DNA from: Variovorax sp. CF079
GTDB lineage: Bacteria; Pseudomonadota; Gammaproteobacteria; Burkholderiales; Burkholderiaceae_C
Assembly: GCF_900101545.1 (NCBI RefSeq)
Contig: NZ_FMZU01000014.1
Span: 1 to 64,000, forward strand
DNA length: 64,000 nucleotides
Direction: 5' to 3'
A program made the translations under genes and the position numbers. Below the pieces are notes generated by a model, which was given only the letters and a program-made list of their open reading frames with translations, ran no database searches and was not told the origin of the DNA. Shown one piece after another: positions 34,440 through 44,965 of the stretch (position 1 is the first letter of the stretch; each line of letters begins with the position of its first letter).

Positions 34440-34604
34440 TCGATGTCTCCTGTTCTGTGCTGCATTGCGCAACGAGATTACAAGTCTTTCTGACCCCGCC
34501 CGTCAGGGAATGCCCGTAAGCGTTCCGCGGCGGGGGCGGTTTCTATCACTCATGCGACAGGACGCACTGCGCTGGTGCTACCCGCCGGTAGGATCGACGC
34601 CTTT

Positions 34605-36248
34605 TCAGCACCCGGGCAGCTTGTAGTCGCGCAGCTGCTCGCGCAGGCGCGTCTTCAGGATCTTGCCGGTCGCGCCGATCGGAATGGCGTCGACGAAAAC
34701 CACGTCGTCGGGAACCTGCCACTTTGCCGTCTTGCCGCCGTAGAAGGCCAAGAGCTCGTCGCGCGTGAGTTCGGCGCCCGGCTTCTTCACCACGATCACG
34801 ATCGGGCGCTCGTCCCATTTCGGGTGGGCCACGCCGATGCACGCCGCCATCGCGACCGCCGGATGGGCCACGGCGATGTTCTCGATGTCGATCGAACTAA
34901 TCCACTCGCCGCCGGACTTGATCACGTCCTTGCTGCGGTCGGTGATCTGAAGGAAGCCGTCGGCATCGATGGTCGCCACGTCGCCGGTAGGGAACCAGCC
35001 GCGCCCCTGCTGGTCGGGCACCAACGGGTCGCCGCCCTCGCCCTTGAAATACTCCTTGACCACCCACGGCCCCTTGACCAGCAGATCGCCGGAGGTCTTG
35101 CCGTCCCAGGGCAGATCCTTGCCGTCGCCGTCGACGATCTTCATGTCGACGCCGAAGATGGCGCGGCCCTGCTTCATGCGGATGGCCGTCTGCTGCTCGG
35201 GCGACTGCGTGAGGTGCTTGTTCTTCAGCGTGCACAAGGTGCCCAGCGGCGACATCTCGGTCATGCCCCAGGCATGCAGCACCTCGACGCCGTACTGCTG
35301 CTGGAAGGCGTTGATCATGGCCGGCGGGCAGGCCGAGCCGCCGATCACGGTACGCTTGAGCGTCGAGAACTTGAGGCCGTTGGCCTGCATATGGCCCAGC
35401 ATCATCTGCCAGACGGTCGGCACACCGCCGGCAAAACTCACCTTCTCGGATTCGATCAGCTCGAACACAGACTTGCCGTCGAGCGCGGGGCCGGGAAACA
35501 CCAGCTTGGCGCCGACCAGCGCGGCCGAGTACGGAATGCCCCAGGCGTTGACGTGGAACATCGGCACCACCGGCAGCACCGAATCGCGCGCCGAGATCGC
35601 CATCACGTCCGGCAAGGCGGCCGCATAAGCATGCAGCATCGTGGAGCGGTGGCTGTAGAGCGCGGCCTTCGGATTGCCGGTGGTGCCGCTCGTGTAGCAC
35701 ATGCTCGAGGCCGAGTTCTCGTCGAAGCTGGGCCAGGCATAGGCGTCGGAATGAGGCGCGATCCAGGCCTCGTAACTCACCAGGTTGGGGATGCCGCTGT
35801 CGGCCGGAAGCTTGTCGGCATCACATAGCGCAATCCACTTTCTGATGGTGGTGCACTTGGCATGCACGGCCTGGATCAGCGGCAGGAAAGTGAGATCGAA
35901 GCACAGGACCTGGTCTTCGGCATGGTTCGCGATCCAGGCGATCTGGTCGGGATGCAGGCGCGGATTGATGGTGTGCAGCACGCGGCCGCTGCCGCTCACG
36001 CCGTAGTAGAGCTCCAGGTGGCGGTAGCCGTTCCAGGCCAGCGTGGCGATGCGGTCGGAAAAGAGCAGTTGCTCGAGGTCCAGCGCGTTGGCGACCCGGC
36101 GCGCGCGCGCAGCGATCTGGCGCCAGGTGCTGCGGTGGATGTCGCCTTCGACGCGCCGCGAGACGATCTCGGCGTCGCCGTTGTGGCGCTCGGCGAACTC
36201 GATCAGCGACGAGATCAGCAACGGTTGGTCCTGCATCAAACCCAGCAT
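34605..36248 (-). CDS. Acyl-CoA ligase (long-chain-fatty-acid-CoA ligase family)
   Basis: A 547-aa AMP-forming ligase. The AMP-binding motif [18 protein letters not shown], the [12 protein letters not shown] region, and the C-terminal Lys motif [20 protein letters not shown] are intact. It would activate the transported acid with ATP and CoA. The ATG at 36248 has an AGGAG site seven bases upstream; an in-frame TTG at 36266 is less likely. It is divergent from a TetR-type regulator gene (92 bp between starts) and upstream of the binding-protein gene (165-bp gap). Confidence 0.94.
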   Translation of the reverse strand: MLGLMQDQPLLISSLIEFAERHNGDAEIVSRRVEGDIHRSTWRQIAARARRVANALDLEQLLFSDRIATLAWNGYRHLELYYGVSGSGRVLHTINPRLHPDQIAWIANHAEDQVLCFDLTFLPLIQAVHAKCTTIRKWIALCDADKLPADSGIPNLVSYEAWIAPHSDAYAWPSFDENSASSMCYTSGTTGNPKAALYSHRSTMLHAYAAALPDVMAISARDSVLPVVPMFHVNAWGIPYSAALVGAKLVFPGPALDGKSVFELIESEKVSFAGGVPTVWQMMLGHMQANGLKFSTLKRTVIGGSACPPAMINAFQQQYGVEVLHAWGMTEMSPLGTLCTLKNKHLTQSPEQQTAIRMKQGRAIFGVDMKIVDGDGKDLPWDGKTSGDLLVKGPWVVKEYFKGEGGDPLVPDQQGRGWFPTGDVATIDADGFLQITDRSKDVIKSGGEWISSIDIENIAVAHPAVAMAACIGVAHPKWDERPIVIVVKKPGAELTRDELLAFYGGKTAKWQVPDDVVFVDAIPIGATGKILKTRLREQLRDYKLPGC

Positions 36249-36340
36249 CTGTAAGCTCCTATTCAAATAGAGTTCGAAAATTTCGCGGGCTTTGGTGTCC
36301 GCCTGATTCGAGATTCATTCAATCTTCGGCCCATCACACA

Positions 36341-37051
36341 ATGACAGAAACCCGCAGTGCGAGACCCGGCAAGGCCGGGCATCCGAGCCCGAACACCGAA
36401 GCGCCTGCTGCCGAACCCAAGCGCGTGAAAAGCACCAAGGGAGAGCAGTCGAAAAAGCTGCTGCTGGATGCGGCGCTGGTGTCGATCGCCAAGCAAGGCA
36501 TCTACTCGATCACGCATCGCTCGATCGCCGCGGAAGCCGGCGTCCCCAAGTCGCTCACCACCTACTTCTTCTCGAGCCTGCCGGACCTGCTGGAGCAGGC
36601 TTTCATCCATTTCACCGTTCTGGCGGCCGACGACAACGTCAAGCACCTGGAAGAGCTCGACGCGCTGATGGCCAGCCGCACGACGACCTGGCCCCTGTCG
36701 CCGGGCGCGCGCCGCACGCTGCACAAGCTGCTGTCGCAGCGGCTCGCCGAGTTCATTCTTCGTCAGGCGACCGAGCACCCGGTGGGCGTGGCGGTCGAGC
36801 TGAACTTCCTCTACGTCTATCGTTCGGACAAGCCGATCAGGCAGCACATCGAAGCCTATCGGGGCATGCTCTTGAATCGGCTGGCCAACCTGATCCGGCG
36901 TTTCTCCGGCCGCAACGCCGCGATCGATGCTTCGCTCATGCTCGGCATGATTCACCAGCTGCTCTTCAAGTCCACGATCACGCCCCAGGAGATCGACCGC
37001 GAGCGCGTTCATGCCGAAGTCTCGCGGATGATGGCCTTCATCCTGCTTTGA
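36341..37051 (+). CDS. TetR-family transcriptional regulator
   Basis: A 236-aa TetR-type protein with a disordered, basic N-terminal tail (about residues 1-35), a helix-turn-helix domain (ITHRSIAAEAGVPKSLTTYF) and a C-terminal ligand domain. It is divergent from the acyl-CoA ligase gene, which suggests it controls the ligase and perhaps the entire transport and beta-oxidation locus in response to an acyl-CoA. I see no strong long palindrome in the 92-bp divergent region, only the short dyad CGAAA-A-TTTCG at 36275-36285. Confidence 0.9.
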   Translation: MTETRSARPGKAGHPSPNTEAPAAEPKRVKSTKGEQSKKLLLDAALVSIAKQGIYSITHRSIAAEAGVPKSLTTYFFSSLPDLLEQAFIHFTVLAADDNVKHLEELDALMASRTTTWPLSPGARRTLHKLLSQRLAEFILRQATEHPVGVAVELNFLYVYRSDKPIRQHIEAYRGMLLNRLANLIRRFSGRNAAIDASLMLGMIHQLLFKSTITPQEIDRERVHAEVSRMMAFILL

Positions 37052-37204
37052 CCAGGCGTCATCATCGTCTTGTCTCCAATAGGTGCTTTTCGCTGGTGGC
37101 CGCTTCCGGACACGGCGGCACTTTAGTTTCAATCAGGACACTTGTCCAGCAATTTCCGGCGCCCGCGCGATGGCCCCTGCAGCCAGGGGTTTAGGCGGGT
37201 ACGG

Positions 37205-37210
37205 GACAAT
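37205..37210 (+). promoter_or_regulatory. -10-like element placed for a leaderless selO transcript
   Basis: GACAAT ends six bases before the selO ATG (37217), so the predicted start site coincides with the A of ATG. No Shine-Dalgarno is present between them. No convincing -35 is seen. The spacing is the same as in front of map (44954-44959) and ppiC (39962-39967). Confidence 0.35.
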
Positions 37211-37216
37211 CCGCAC

Positions 37217-38698
37217 ATGAGCATGCTTGCAGACGAGGCGGACATCGTCGACCTGGGCCTCGACTGGACCCCGGGCTTTTCCGCACTGGGCCCTGCCTTC
37301 TTCACCGAGCTCCGCCCCACTCCGCTGCCCGAACCCTATTGGGTCGGCCGCAGCACCGCGCTGGCGCGCGAACTCGGACTGGACGAAGCCTGGCTGCATT
37401 CGGCCGAAGGCCTGGCCGCCTTCACCGGCAATGTGCCGGTCGCCGGCACGCGCCCCTACGCCAGCGTCTACAGCGGCCACCAGTTCGGCGTCTGGGCCGG
37501 CCAGCTGGGCGACGGCCGCGCCATCATGCTGGGTGAAACCGAGCGCGGCTTCGAGTTGCAGCTCAAGGGTTCGGGGCGCACGCCCTACTCGCGCATGGGC
37601 GACGGCCGCGCCGTGCTGCGCTCGAGCATCCGCGAATTCCTTTGCAGCGAAGCGATGCATGCGCTAGGAATCCCGAGCACGCGCGCGCTGGGCGTGACGG
37701 GTTCGGATGCGCGCGTGCGCCGCGAGGAGCTCGAAACCGCCGCCGTCGTGACGCGCGCGTCGCCGAGCTTCATTCGCTTCGGCCACTTCGAGCATTTCGC
37801 GGCCAACCAGCGCGACGAGGAACTGCGCGCGTTGGCCGACTACGTCATCGACCGCTACTACCCCGCCTGCCGCACGACCGATCGCTTCAACGGCAACGCC
37901 TATGCGGCCCTGCTCGAAGCGGTGAGCGAGCGCACGGCGGCGCTCCTGGCCCAGTGGCAGGCGATCGGCTTCTGCCATGGCGTGATGAACACCGACAACA
38001 TGAGCATCCTCGGGCTCACCATCGATTACGGACCTTTCCAGTTCCTCGACGGCTTCGATCCGCGCCACATCTGCAACCACAGCGACACCGCCGGCCGCTA
38101 TGCCTTCAACCAGCAGCCCAATGTCGCGTACTGGAACCTGTTCTGCCTCGCCCAGGCGCTGCTGCCGCTGATCGGCGACCAGGAGATCGCGGTCGCCGCG
38201 CTGGAGTCGTACAAGACGGTGTTCCCGGACGCGTTCGAGGCGCGCATGCGGGCCAAGCTCGGCCTGATGGACGCCGCGCCGGCCGACCGCGCGCTGATCG
38301 AAGGCGTGCTCAAGCTGCTGGCGCAGGAGAAAGTCGACTACACCATCTTCTGGCGCCGCCTGTCCGATCACATGGCCGGCGGCAGCCCCGAGGCGGTGCG
38401 CGACTTGTTCCTCGATCGCGCCGGTTTCGACACCTGGCTGCTATCCTTTGCAGAGCGCCATGTGCAGACGCCGGCGGCGCAGGCCGCCGACCTGATGCGC
38501 AAGAGCAATCCCAAGTTCGTGCTGCGGAACCACCTGGGCCAGCAGGCGATCGAATCGGCGCAGCAAAAAGACTTCTCGGGCGTCGCCACCTTGCTGAAGC
38601 TGCTCGAAACCCCATTTGAAGACCATGCCGGCCACGAGGCCTATGCCGGCTTCCCGCCCGACTGGGCTTCCACGATCGAAATCAGCTGTTCATCATGA
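37217..38698 (+). CDS. selO: Protein adenylyltransferase SelO (YdiU)
   Basis: A 493-aa SelO pseudokinase that transfers AMP from ATP to Ser/Thr/Tyr of target proteins in redox regulation. The inverted ATP-binding region [20 protein letters not shown], the segment [19 protein letters not shown] and the metal-binding [10 protein letters not shown] are intact. The C-terminus ends SCSS, with Cys at the place of selenocysteine in eukaryotic SelO. The ATG at 37217 is preferred. The stop overlaps the msrB start as ATGA, tying SelO to methionine sulfoxide repair. Confidence 0.96.
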   Translation: MSMLADEADIVDLGLDWTPGFSALGPAFFTELRPTPLPEPYWVGRSTALARELGLDEAWLHSAEGLAAFTGNVPVAGTRPYASVYSGHQFGVWAGQLGDGRAIMLGETERGFELQLKGSGRTPYSRMGDGRAVLRSSIREFLCSEAMHALGIPSTRALGVTGSDARVRREELETAAVVTRASPSFIRFGHFEHFAANQRDEELRALADYVIDRYYPACRTTDRFNGNAYAALLEAVSERTAALLAQWQAIGFCHGVMNTDNMSILGLTIDYGPFQFLDGFDPRHICNHSDTAGRYAFNQQPNVAYWNLFCLAQALLPLIGDQEIAVAALESYKTVFPDAFEARMRAKLGLMDAAPADRALIEGVLKLLAQEKVDYTIFWRRLSDHMAGGSPEAVRDLFLDRAGFDTWLLSFAERHVQTPAAQAADLMRKSNPKFVLRNHLGQQAIESAQQKDFSGVATLLKLLETPFEDHAGHEAYAGFPPDWASTIEISCSS

Positions 38699-39111
38699 CC
38701 ACACCCATTCAGAAAACCGAAGCCGAATGGAAAGCCATCCTGGCCGAAAAAGGCGCCGAGCGCGGCGCCTTCGAGGTGACGCGCCACGCCGCCACCGAGC
38801 GCCCGTTCACCGGAAAGTACGAGGCGCACTGGGAAGACGGCAGTTACCACTGCATCTGCTGCGGCGCCAAGCTGTTCGAATCCGCCACCAAGTTCGACGC
38901 CGGCTGCGGCTGGCCCAGCTTCTCTCAGGAAGCGGTGCCGGGCGCCATCAAGAACATCGTCGACCGTTCGCACGGCATGGTTCGCACCGAAAATGTGTGC
39001 GCCAATTGCGGCGCCCACCTGGGCCACGTGTTTCCCGACGGCCCCACCGACACCGGCCTGCGCTACTGCATGAACTCGGCCTCGCTGGACTTCCACAAGC
39101 GCGACGCGTGA
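38695..39111 (+). CDS. msrB: Peptide-methionine (R)-S-oxide reductase MsrB
   Basis: A 138-aa MsrB that reduces methionine-R-sulfoxide. Zinc-binding pairs are in [11 protein letters not shown] and [12 protein letters not shown]. The catalytic Cys is in [11 protein letters not shown]. The middle motif [10 protein letters not shown] is intact. It overlaps selO by four bases and is followed 15 bp later by yciB. Confidence 0.97.
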   Translation: MTTPIQKTEAEWKAILAEKGAERGAFEVTRHAATERPFTGKYEAHWEDGSYHCICCGAKLFESATKFDAGCGWPSFSQEAVPGAIKNIVDRSHGMVRTENVCANCGAHLGHVFPDGPTDTGLRYCMNSASLDFHKRDA

Positions 39112-39126
39112 CGCAGACGAAACAAC

Positions 39127-39666
39127 ATGAAACTGCTTCTCGATTTCTTCCCGATCCTGCTGTTCTTCGGCGCGTTCAAGCTCTACGACATCTACACCGC
39201 CACCGGCGTGCTGATGGCGGCCACCGTGCTGCAGACGGGCATCGTCTGGTTCAACGAGCGCCGCCTGGCGCCGATGCAGAAGGCCACGCTGGTGCTGATC
39301 CTGCTGTTCGGCTCGCTCACGCTGCTCCTGCACGACGATCGCTTCATCAAGTGGAAGCCGACGGTGCTCTACGGCGCGATGGCCCTGGCGCTGGCCGTCG
39401 CGCTCTGGATCTTCAAGAAGAACTTTCTCAAGATGCTGCTCGGCGCGCAGCTGGAACTGCCGACGCAGATCTGGGGCCGGCTCAACATCGCATGGATCGC
39501 CTACTGCGTGTTCATGGCCGCGATCAACGGCTATGTGGCCGCGTCTTTCAGCACCGAGGCCTGGGTCAATTTCAAGCTCTGGGGCTATGCCTTCCCGATC
39601 GTTTTCCTGGTGGCGCAAGGGCTCTACATCTCGCCCTACCTCAAGTCCGACAAGCCTGCGGCATGA
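39127..39666 (+). CDS. yciB: Inner-membrane septation protein A (YciB/IspZ)
   Basis: A 179-aa membrane protein with five or six hydrophobic segments. It starts [20 protein letters not shown], and the family region [20 protein letters not shown] lies near the middle. YciB is linked to cell envelope and septation. The stop overlaps the start of the BolA gene as ATGA (39663-39666). Confidence 0.95.
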   Translation: MKLLLDFFPILLFFGAFKLYDIYTATGVLMAATVLQTGIVWFNERRLAPMQKATLVLILLFGSLTLLLHDDRFIKWKPTVLYGAMALALAVALWIFKKNFLKMLLGAQLELPTQIWGRLNIAWIAYCVFMAAINGYVAASFSTEAWVNFKLWGYAFPIVFLVAQGLYISPYLKSDKPAA

Positions 39667-39926
39667 GCCTTCCGACCTCTGCGGACCTCGAGGCCCGCCT
39701 GCGTAACACCTTGCAACCCACGCTGCTCGAGGTGATCGACGAAAGCGCCGCGCATGCCGGCCATGCGGGTGCCGGCGCCGAAGGCTACGGCACCCATTTC
39801 CGCGTGCGCATCGCCTCGCCCCTCTTCGCCGGAAAAGCCCGCGTGGCGCGCCATCGGCTTGTGTATGATGCGCTGCAAGTTTTCATCGCACAGGGCCTTC
39901 ACGCCATCGCCATCGAGACGCTTTGA
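39663..39926 (+). CDS. BolA family protein
   Basis: An 87-aa BolA-like protein. The C-terminal class II KH-like core [20 protein letters not shown], then RHRLVYDAL with the conserved HR, is typical of BolA/IbaG proteins that act with monothiol glutaredoxins in Fe-S trafficking. The N-terminal half has a short loop rich in Ala/Gly/His. It overlaps yciB by four bases and ends 47 bp before ppiC. Confidence 0.92.
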   Translation: MSLPTSADLEARLRNTLQPTLLEVIDESAAHAGHAGAGAEGYGTHFRVRIASPLFAGKARVARHRLVYDALQVFIAQGLHAIAIETL

Positions 39927-39973
39927 AGCGCTTTGATTCCCGCCCGCCAGGGCGGCAAAAGTACCCTCCCCTT

Positions 39974-40756
39974 ATGAAGAAACAACTCCTGCAGGCCGTC
40001 GCAGCCGCTGCCCTTCTGGGCGCCATTCCCGCCGCATTCGCCCAGAACGCGGCCATCGTCAACGGCAAGCCGGTGCCCAAGGCGCGCATGGACGTGCTGG
40101 CCCAGCAACTCGCGGCCGCCGGCCGTCCGGTCACGCCGGAAATGCAGGGCCAGCTGCGCGAAGAAGTGGTGGCCCGCGAGATCTTCATGCAGGAAGCGCA
40201 AAAGCAGGGCCTGGACGCCACCGACGACTACAAGAACCAGCTCGAACTCGCGCGCCAGGCCATCCTGATCCGCCAGCTGTTCGAAAACTATCGCAAGACC
40301 AACGCGGTGTCGGACGCCGACGTGCAGGCCGAGTACGACAAGTTCGTCGCGGCCAACGGCGGCAAGGAATACAAGGCCCGCCACATCCTGGTCGAGAAGG
40401 AAGAGCAGGCGCAGAAGATCCTGGCCGACCTCAAGAAGGGCCAGAAGTTCGAGGACATCGCCAAGAAGCAGAGCAAGGACCCGGGATCGGGCGCCAACGG
40501 CGGCGACCTCGACTGGGCCGCGCCGGCGAGCTTCGTGCCCGAGTTCTCGGAAGCGATGATCAAGCTCAAGAAGGGCGAGACCACGTCGGCCCCGGTCAAG
40601 TCGCAGTTCGGCTATCACATCATCCGTGTCGACGACATCCGCCAGGCCCAGCTGCCGAAGATCGAAGAGGTCAAGCCGCAGATCGTGCAGCAGCTGCAGC
40701 AGCAGCGTTTGCAGAAGTACCAGGAAGAACTGCGCGCCAAGGCAAAGGTCGAGTAA
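39974..40756 (+). CDS. Periplasmic PpiC-type peptidyl-prolyl isomerase
   Basis: A 260-aa parvulin-type foldase with a signal peptide ending ...AIPAAFA. The PpiC domain spans about residues 130-225, with ARHILVEKEEQAQKILADLK, GGDLDWAAPASFVPEFSEAM and FGYHIIRVDDI. A helical N-terminal SurA-like region precedes it, and the protein ends in a coiled, Gln-rich tail. It would assist outer-membrane or periplasmic protein folding. The ATG at 39974 lacks a Shine-Dalgarno; TACCCT (39962-39967) lies six bases before it, compatible with a leaderless start. Confidence 0.93.
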   Translation: MKKQLLQAVAAAALLGAIPAAFAQNAAIVNGKPVPKARMDVLAQQLAAAGRPVTPEMQGQLREEVVAREIFMQEAQKQGLDATDDYKNQLELARQAILIRQLFENYRKTNAVSDADVQAEYDKFVAANGGKEYKARHILVEKEEQAQKILADLKKGQKFEDIAKKQSKDPGSGANGGDLDWAAPASFVPEFSEAMIKLKKGETTSAPVKSQFGYHIIRVDDIRQAQLPKIEEVKPQIVQQLQQQRLQKYQEELRAKAKVE

Positions 40757-40778
40757 CACCGGCCTGCGTGCTCCAACG

Positions 40779-40805
40779 AAAAAGCGGCCCGCGGGCCGCT
40801 TTTTT
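40779..40805. terminator. Bidirectional intrinsic terminator between ppiC and purL
   Basis: A nearly perfect palindrome: five A residues, GCGGCCC-GC-type GC stem closing on GGGCCGC, then six T residues. It can terminate ppiC transcription rightwards and purL transcription leftwards. It lies 22 bp after the ppiC stop and 16 bp beyond the purL stop. Confidence 0.9.
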
Positions 40806-40821
40806 CATGGCGTCGGCGTCC

Positions 40822-43800
40822 TCAGCCAACCCATTTACGGGCATTGCGCCAGATGCGCATCCAGGGGCTCAGCGCACTCTTGTCACCCGAAGTCCAGCTC
40901 ATCTGGATGTTGCGGAACACGCGTTCCGGATGCGGCATCAGCGCGGTGAAGCGGCCGTCGCCGGTGGTCACCGAGGTCAGCCCGCCGGCGCTGCCATTGG
41001 GATTGAAGGGATAGCGCTCGGTCGGCTGGCCGTGGTTGTCGACGAAGCGCATCGCGGCGATGGCGCGGGCGGCATCGCCGCGATGCTTGAAGTTGGCATA
41101 GCCCTCGCCATGCGCGACCGCGATCGGCAGCCGGCTGCCGGCCATGCCGGCGAAGAACAGGCTCGGCGATTCGAGCACCTCGACCATCGACAAGCGCGCC
41201 TCGAAACGCTCGCTCTGGTTGGTGGTGAAGCGCGGCCAGGCCTCCGCGCCCGGGATGATGTCGGCCAACTCGGCGAACATCTGGCAGCCGTTGCACACGC
41301 CGAGGCCGAAGGTATCGCCGCGTCCGAAGAAGCTCTTGAACTGCTCGGCCAGCTTCGGGTTGAAGGTGATGCTGCGCGCCCAGCCGATGCCTGCCCCCAG
41401 CGTGTCGCCGTAGCTGAAGCCGCCGCAGGCCACCACGCCCTTGAAATCGGCCAGGTCTGCCCTGCCCGCCTGCAGGTCGGTCATGTGGACGTCGAAGGAC
41501 TCGAAGCCGGCCTCGTTGAAGGCGTAGGCCATCTCGACATGCGAGTTGACGCCCTGCTCGCGCAGGATCGCGACCCTGGGACGCGCCAGGTTCAGGAAGG
41601 GCGCGGCCACGTTCTCTTCGGCGCCCGGCGCCAGCAGCACATGGGCGCCCGGGTCCTGCGGCTCGCCGGCGGCCGCATGCTCGGCATCGGCGCAGGCCGG
41701 ATTGTCGCGCTCGCGGCAGATCTTCCAGCTGACGGCGTCCCACACCTGGTGCAGGTCGTGCAGGCTGGCGCTGAAGACGGCCTTGGCATCGCGCCAGACC
41801 TCGAGCTTGCCCTTGCCCGCGTCCATGGTCGAAGCGGCGGGTCGGGTCTTGCCGACGAAGTGGCTGTGGGCGCTGAGGCCGTGCGCACGCAAGGTCTGCA
41901 TGACCTCGTTGCGCTCGGCGGTGCGCACCTGCAGCAGCATGCCGAGCTCTTCGTTGAAGAGCGCCTTGAGCGTGAGCTCTTCGCGCCGCGCGCTGACCTG
42001 GCCGGCCCAGTTCTTGGCATCACCGTACTCGGCACGGCTGTCGCTGATGCCGTCGCCCTCGGTCACGAGCAGGTCGACGTTGAGCGCCACACCCACATGG
42101 CCGGCAAAGGCCATCTCGCAGGCCGCGGCGAACAGGCCGCCGTCGCTGCGGTCGTGCATCGCGAGGATCTTGCCCTCGGCGCGCAGCGCGTTCACTGCCG
42201 CCACCAGCTTGACCAGGTCTTGCGGATCGTCGAGATCGGGCACCGTGTCGCCGCTCTGCGCCAGCGTCTGCGCCAGGATGCTGCCGGCCATGCGCTGCTT
42301 GCCGCGGCCGAGGTCGATCAAGACCAGCGTGGTGTCGGGCTCGGTGGCGTCGAGCTGCGGCGTGAGCGTGCCGCGCATGTCGGCCAGCGTGGCGAAGGCG
42401 CTCACGATCAGGCTCACGGGCGAAGTCACCTTTTTCGGCACACCGTCGTCCTGCCACTGGGTGCGCATCGACAGCGAATCCTTGCCGACCGGGATCGAGA
42501 CGCCGAGCGCCGGGCACAGTTCGAGGCCCACCGCCTTGACGGTTTCGTACAGCGCCACATCCTCGCCGGGCTCGCCGCAGGCCGCCATCCAGTTGGCGGA
42601 AAGCTTGACGCGAGAGAGTTCGATCGGCGCGGCCAGCAGGTTGGTGATGGCCTCCCCTACCGCCATGCGGCCCGAGGCCGGCGCGTCGATGGCCGCGAGC
42701 GGCGTGCGCTCGCCCATGCTCATGGCCTCGCCGGCGAAGCCCTGGTAATCGGCCAGGGTCACGGCGCAGTCGGCCACCGGCACCTGCCAGGGGCCGACCA
42801 TCTGGTCGCGGTGGCTCAGGCCACCGACGGTGCGGTCGCCGATGGTGACGAGGAAGCGCTTCGAAGCCACCGTGGGGTGCGACAACACATCGATGGCGGC
42901 CTTCTGCAGCTCGACACCGTTGAGGTCGAGCGGTTTGAAGCGGCGCGCGACCGACTTGACGTCGCGCAGCATCTTGGGCGGCTTGCCCAGAAGCACGTCC
43001 ATGGGCATGTCGACGGGTTGCGCCTCGACGGATTCGTCGGCGACCAGCAGCTGCCTTTCTTCCGTCGCCACACCCACCACCGCGAAGGGGCAGCGCTCCC
43101 GTTCGCAGAACGCGCGGAACTGCACGAGCGATTCCGGTGCGATTGCCAGCACATAGCGCTCCTGGCTCTCGTTACACCAGATTTCCTTGGGCGCCATGCC
43201 CGACTCCTCGAGCGGCACCGCATGCAGGTCGAAGCGCGCGCCGCGGCCCGCATCGTTGGTGAGCTCGGGGAAGGCATTGCTCAGGCCGCCCGCGCCCACA
43301 TCATGGATCGCGAGGATCGGGTTCGCGGCGCCCTGCTGCCAGCAATGGTTGATGACTTCCTGCGCGCGGCGCTCGATCTCCGGGTTGCCGCGCTGCACCG
43401 AGTCGAAGTCCAGCTCGGCCGCGTTGGCGCCGGTAGCCATCGAACTCGCCGCGCTGCCGCCCATGCCGATGCGCATGCCGGGGCCGCCGAGCTGGATCAG
43501 CAGCGAGCCCGCGGGGAACGGGATCTTCTTCGTCTGCGTCGCGTCGATGCTGCCGAGGCCGCCCGCGATCATGATCGGCTTGTGGTAGCCGCGCTGCACG
43601 GTGTCGGCGTCGCTCTCGATCGCCTGCTCGTACTCGCGGAAGTAGCCCAGGAGGTTGGGTCGGCCGAACTCGTTGTTGAAGGCGGCGCCGCCCAGCGGGC
43701 CCTCGGTCATGATCTGCAGCGGGCTTGCGATGTGCGCCGGCTTGCCGTAGCTGCCCTCTTCGGGCCAGAGCTTCGACACCGTGAAGCCGGTCAGCCCGGC

Positions 43801-44850
43801 CTTGGGCTTGGAGCCGCGGCCTGTCGCGCCCTCGTCGCGGATCTCGCCGCCGGCGCCGGTCGAGGCGCCCGGAAAAGGCGAGATCGCGGTCGGATGGTTG
43901 TGCGTCTCGACCTTCATCAACACGTGGCTCTGGGCGCTTTGCTTCTGATAGCTGCCCGAGGCCGAGCCGGCGACGAAGCGCTCGACCTGCGTGCCTTCCA
44001 TGATCGACGCGTTGTCGGCGTAAGCCACCACCGTGTGCTGCGGGTTCTGGCGCTCGGTGTGGCGAATCATCGAGAACAGGCTCTGCGGCTGCGCCACGCC
44101 GTCGACGATGAAGTCGGCATTGAAGATCTTGTGGCGGCAGTGCTCGCTGTTGGCCTGCGCGAACATCATGAGTTCGACGTCGCTCGGATTGCGGCCGAGC
44201 CGGGTGAAGGCCTCGACCAGGTAATCGATCTCGTCCTCGGCCAGCGCGAGGCCGAACTGCGTGTTGGCCGCGACGAGCGCGGCGCGGCCGCCCGCCTGCA
44301 CGTCGACGTGCGCCATCGGCTGGGCCGGCAGCTCGGCGAACAGGCTGGCGGCCTGGTCGAGCTCGGCCAGCACCGATTCGGTCATGCGGTCGTGCAGAAG
44401 TGCGGCAACCGCGGCGAGCTTGTCGCCTTCCAGCGTGGGTGCCTTGCCCAGCAGCGGCGCCTTCAGCGCCAGGTGGTACTGGGTCACGCGCTCGACCCGA
44501 CGCAGTGCCAGGCCGCAGTTGTGGGCGATGTCGGTCGCCTTGGAGGCCCAGGGCGACACGGTGCCCAGGCGCGGCGTGACGACGACGCTCGGCCCGGCCT
44601 TGGGAGGCGCCACGAAGGGTTCGCCATAGCCCAGCAGCGCGGCGAAGCGGTCGCGCTCGGCGTGCTCGAGTGCCGCATCCGTCACGACCAGGTGCACGAA
44701 ACGGGCGGAAATGCCTTCGATTCGCGGCTCGACGGACGAAAGGCGGGGCAACAGCTGCCGCGCCCTGAATTCGCTGAGTGCGCTGCCGCCCTCGAAGAAG
44801 GTCACCACCGGGGCGACGGGATGGGAAGGCGGGTTCACGGGCAACGTCAC
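40822..44850 (-). CDS. purL: Phosphoribosylformylglycinamidine synthase (single-chain PurL)
   Basis: A 1342-aa fused PurL/PurQ enzyme, step 4 of purine synthesis. The N-terminal PurS-like part starts with [20 protein letters not shown]. Two AIR-synthase-like halves follow (for example [20 protein letters not shown] in equivalent form). The C-terminal glutamine amidotransferase has its Cys in [15 protein letters not shown] and the His in LMPHPERVF. Start choice is uncertain: GTG at 44850 gives the family-like MTLPVNPP start; ATG at 44919 has an AGGGG site and gives 1365 aa; a GTG at 44928 coincides with the predicted +1 of a TAAAAT element at 44935-44940. It diverges from map. Confidence 0.96.
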   Translation of the reverse strand: MTLPVNPPSHPVAPVVTFFEGGSALSEFRARQLLPRLSSVEPRIEGISARFVHLVVTDAALEHAERDRFAALLGYGEPFVAPPKAGPSVVVTPRLGTVSPWASKATDIAHNCGLALRRVERVTQYHLALKAPLLGKAPTLEGDKLAAVAALLHDRMTESVLAELDQAASLFAELPAQPMAHVDVQAGGRAALVAANTQFGLALAEDEIDYLVEAFTRLGRNPSDVELMMFAQANSEHCRHKIFNADFIVDGVAQPQSLFSMIRHTERQNPQHTVVAYADNASIMEGTQVERFVAGSASGSYQKQSAQSHVLMKVETHNHPTAISPFPGASTGAGGEIRDEGATGRGSKPKAGLTGFTVSKLWPEEGSYGKPAHIASPLQIMTEGPLGGAAFNNEFGRPNLLGYFREYEQAIESDADTVQRGYHKPIMIAGGLGSIDATQTKKIPFPAGSLLIQLGGPGMRIGMGGSAASSMATGANAAELDFDSVQRGNPEIERRAQEVINHCWQQGAANPILAIHDVGAGGLSNAFPELTNDAGRGARFDLHAVPLEESGMAPKEIWCNESQERYVLAIAPESLVQFRAFCERERCPFAVVGVATEERQLLVADESVEAQPVDMPMDVLLGKPPKMLRDVKSVARRFKPLDLNGVELQKAAIDVLSHPTVASKRFLVTIGDRTVGGLSHRDQMVGPWQVPVADCAVTLADYQGFAGEAMSMGERTPLAAIDAPASGRMAVGEAITNLLAAPIELSRVKLSANWMAACGEPGEDVALYETVKAVGLELCPALGVSIPVGKDSLSMRTQWQDDGVPKKVTSPVSLIVSAFATLADMRGTLTPQLDATEPDTTLVLIDLGRGKQRMAGSILAQTLAQSGDTVPDLDDPQDLVKLVAAVNALRAEGKILAMHDRSDGGLFAAACEMAFAGHVGVALNVDLLVTEGDGISDSRAEYGDAKNWAGQVSARREELTLKALFNEELGMLLQVRTAERNEVMQTLRAHGLSAHSHFVGKTRPAASTMDAGKGKLEVWRDAKAVFSASLHDLHQVWDAVSWKICRERDNPACADAEHAAAGEPQDPGAHVLLAPGAEENVAAPFLNLARPRVAILREQGVNSHVEMAYAFNEAGFESFDVHMTDLQAGRADLADFKGVVACGGFSYGDTLGAGIGWARSITFNPKLAEQFKSFFGRGDTFGLGVCNGCQMFAELADIIPGAEAWPRFTTNQSERFEARLSMVEVLESPSLFFAGMAGSRLPIAVAHGEGYANFKHRGDAARAIAAMRFVDNHGQPTERYPFNPNGSAGGLTSVTTGDGRFTALMPHPERVFRNIQMSWTSGDKSALSPWMRIWRNARKWVG

Positions 44851-44950
44851 GGTCGGATCGGCCGGGCGGCCGCGTTTGAGAATCAAGAGAAGGAGACGGC
44901 GGCCGCTGACTGGGGCCATCCGCGCCACCCCTGAATTTTAGCGGGGTGAA

Positions 44951-44959
44951 TGGGATAAT
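44951..44959 (+). promoter_or_regulatory. Extended -10 promoter of map, predicted leaderless
   Basis: TGG directly followed by GATAAT (44954-44959) is an extended -10 element. The start site would be 44966, the A of the map ATG, so the mRNA would have no leader and there is no Shine-Dalgarno. A weak -35 (CTGAAT, 44931-44936) lies 17 bases upstream. On the opposite strand TAAAAT (44940-44935) could serve purL. Confidence 0.55.
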
Positions 44960-44965
44960 TCCGGG

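Noticed and set aside
34440-34560. Promoter for the binding-protein gene (CTGACG, 18 bases, TGTAAT on the minus strand)
   Set aside because: Both hexamers match consensus poorly; not strong enough to list.
36275-36285. Short dyad CGAAA-A-TTTCG between the ligase and tetR genes as TetR operator
   Set aside because: Only 5-bp arms; such dyads are common by chance, and it does not match the 22-bp site upstream of fadB.
40768-44934. Very long plus-strand open frame opposite purL
   Set aside because: It lies antisense to a clear, full-length purL, has His/Arg/Gln/Ala-rich composition typical of reverse-strand frames in high-GC DNA, and shows no domain.
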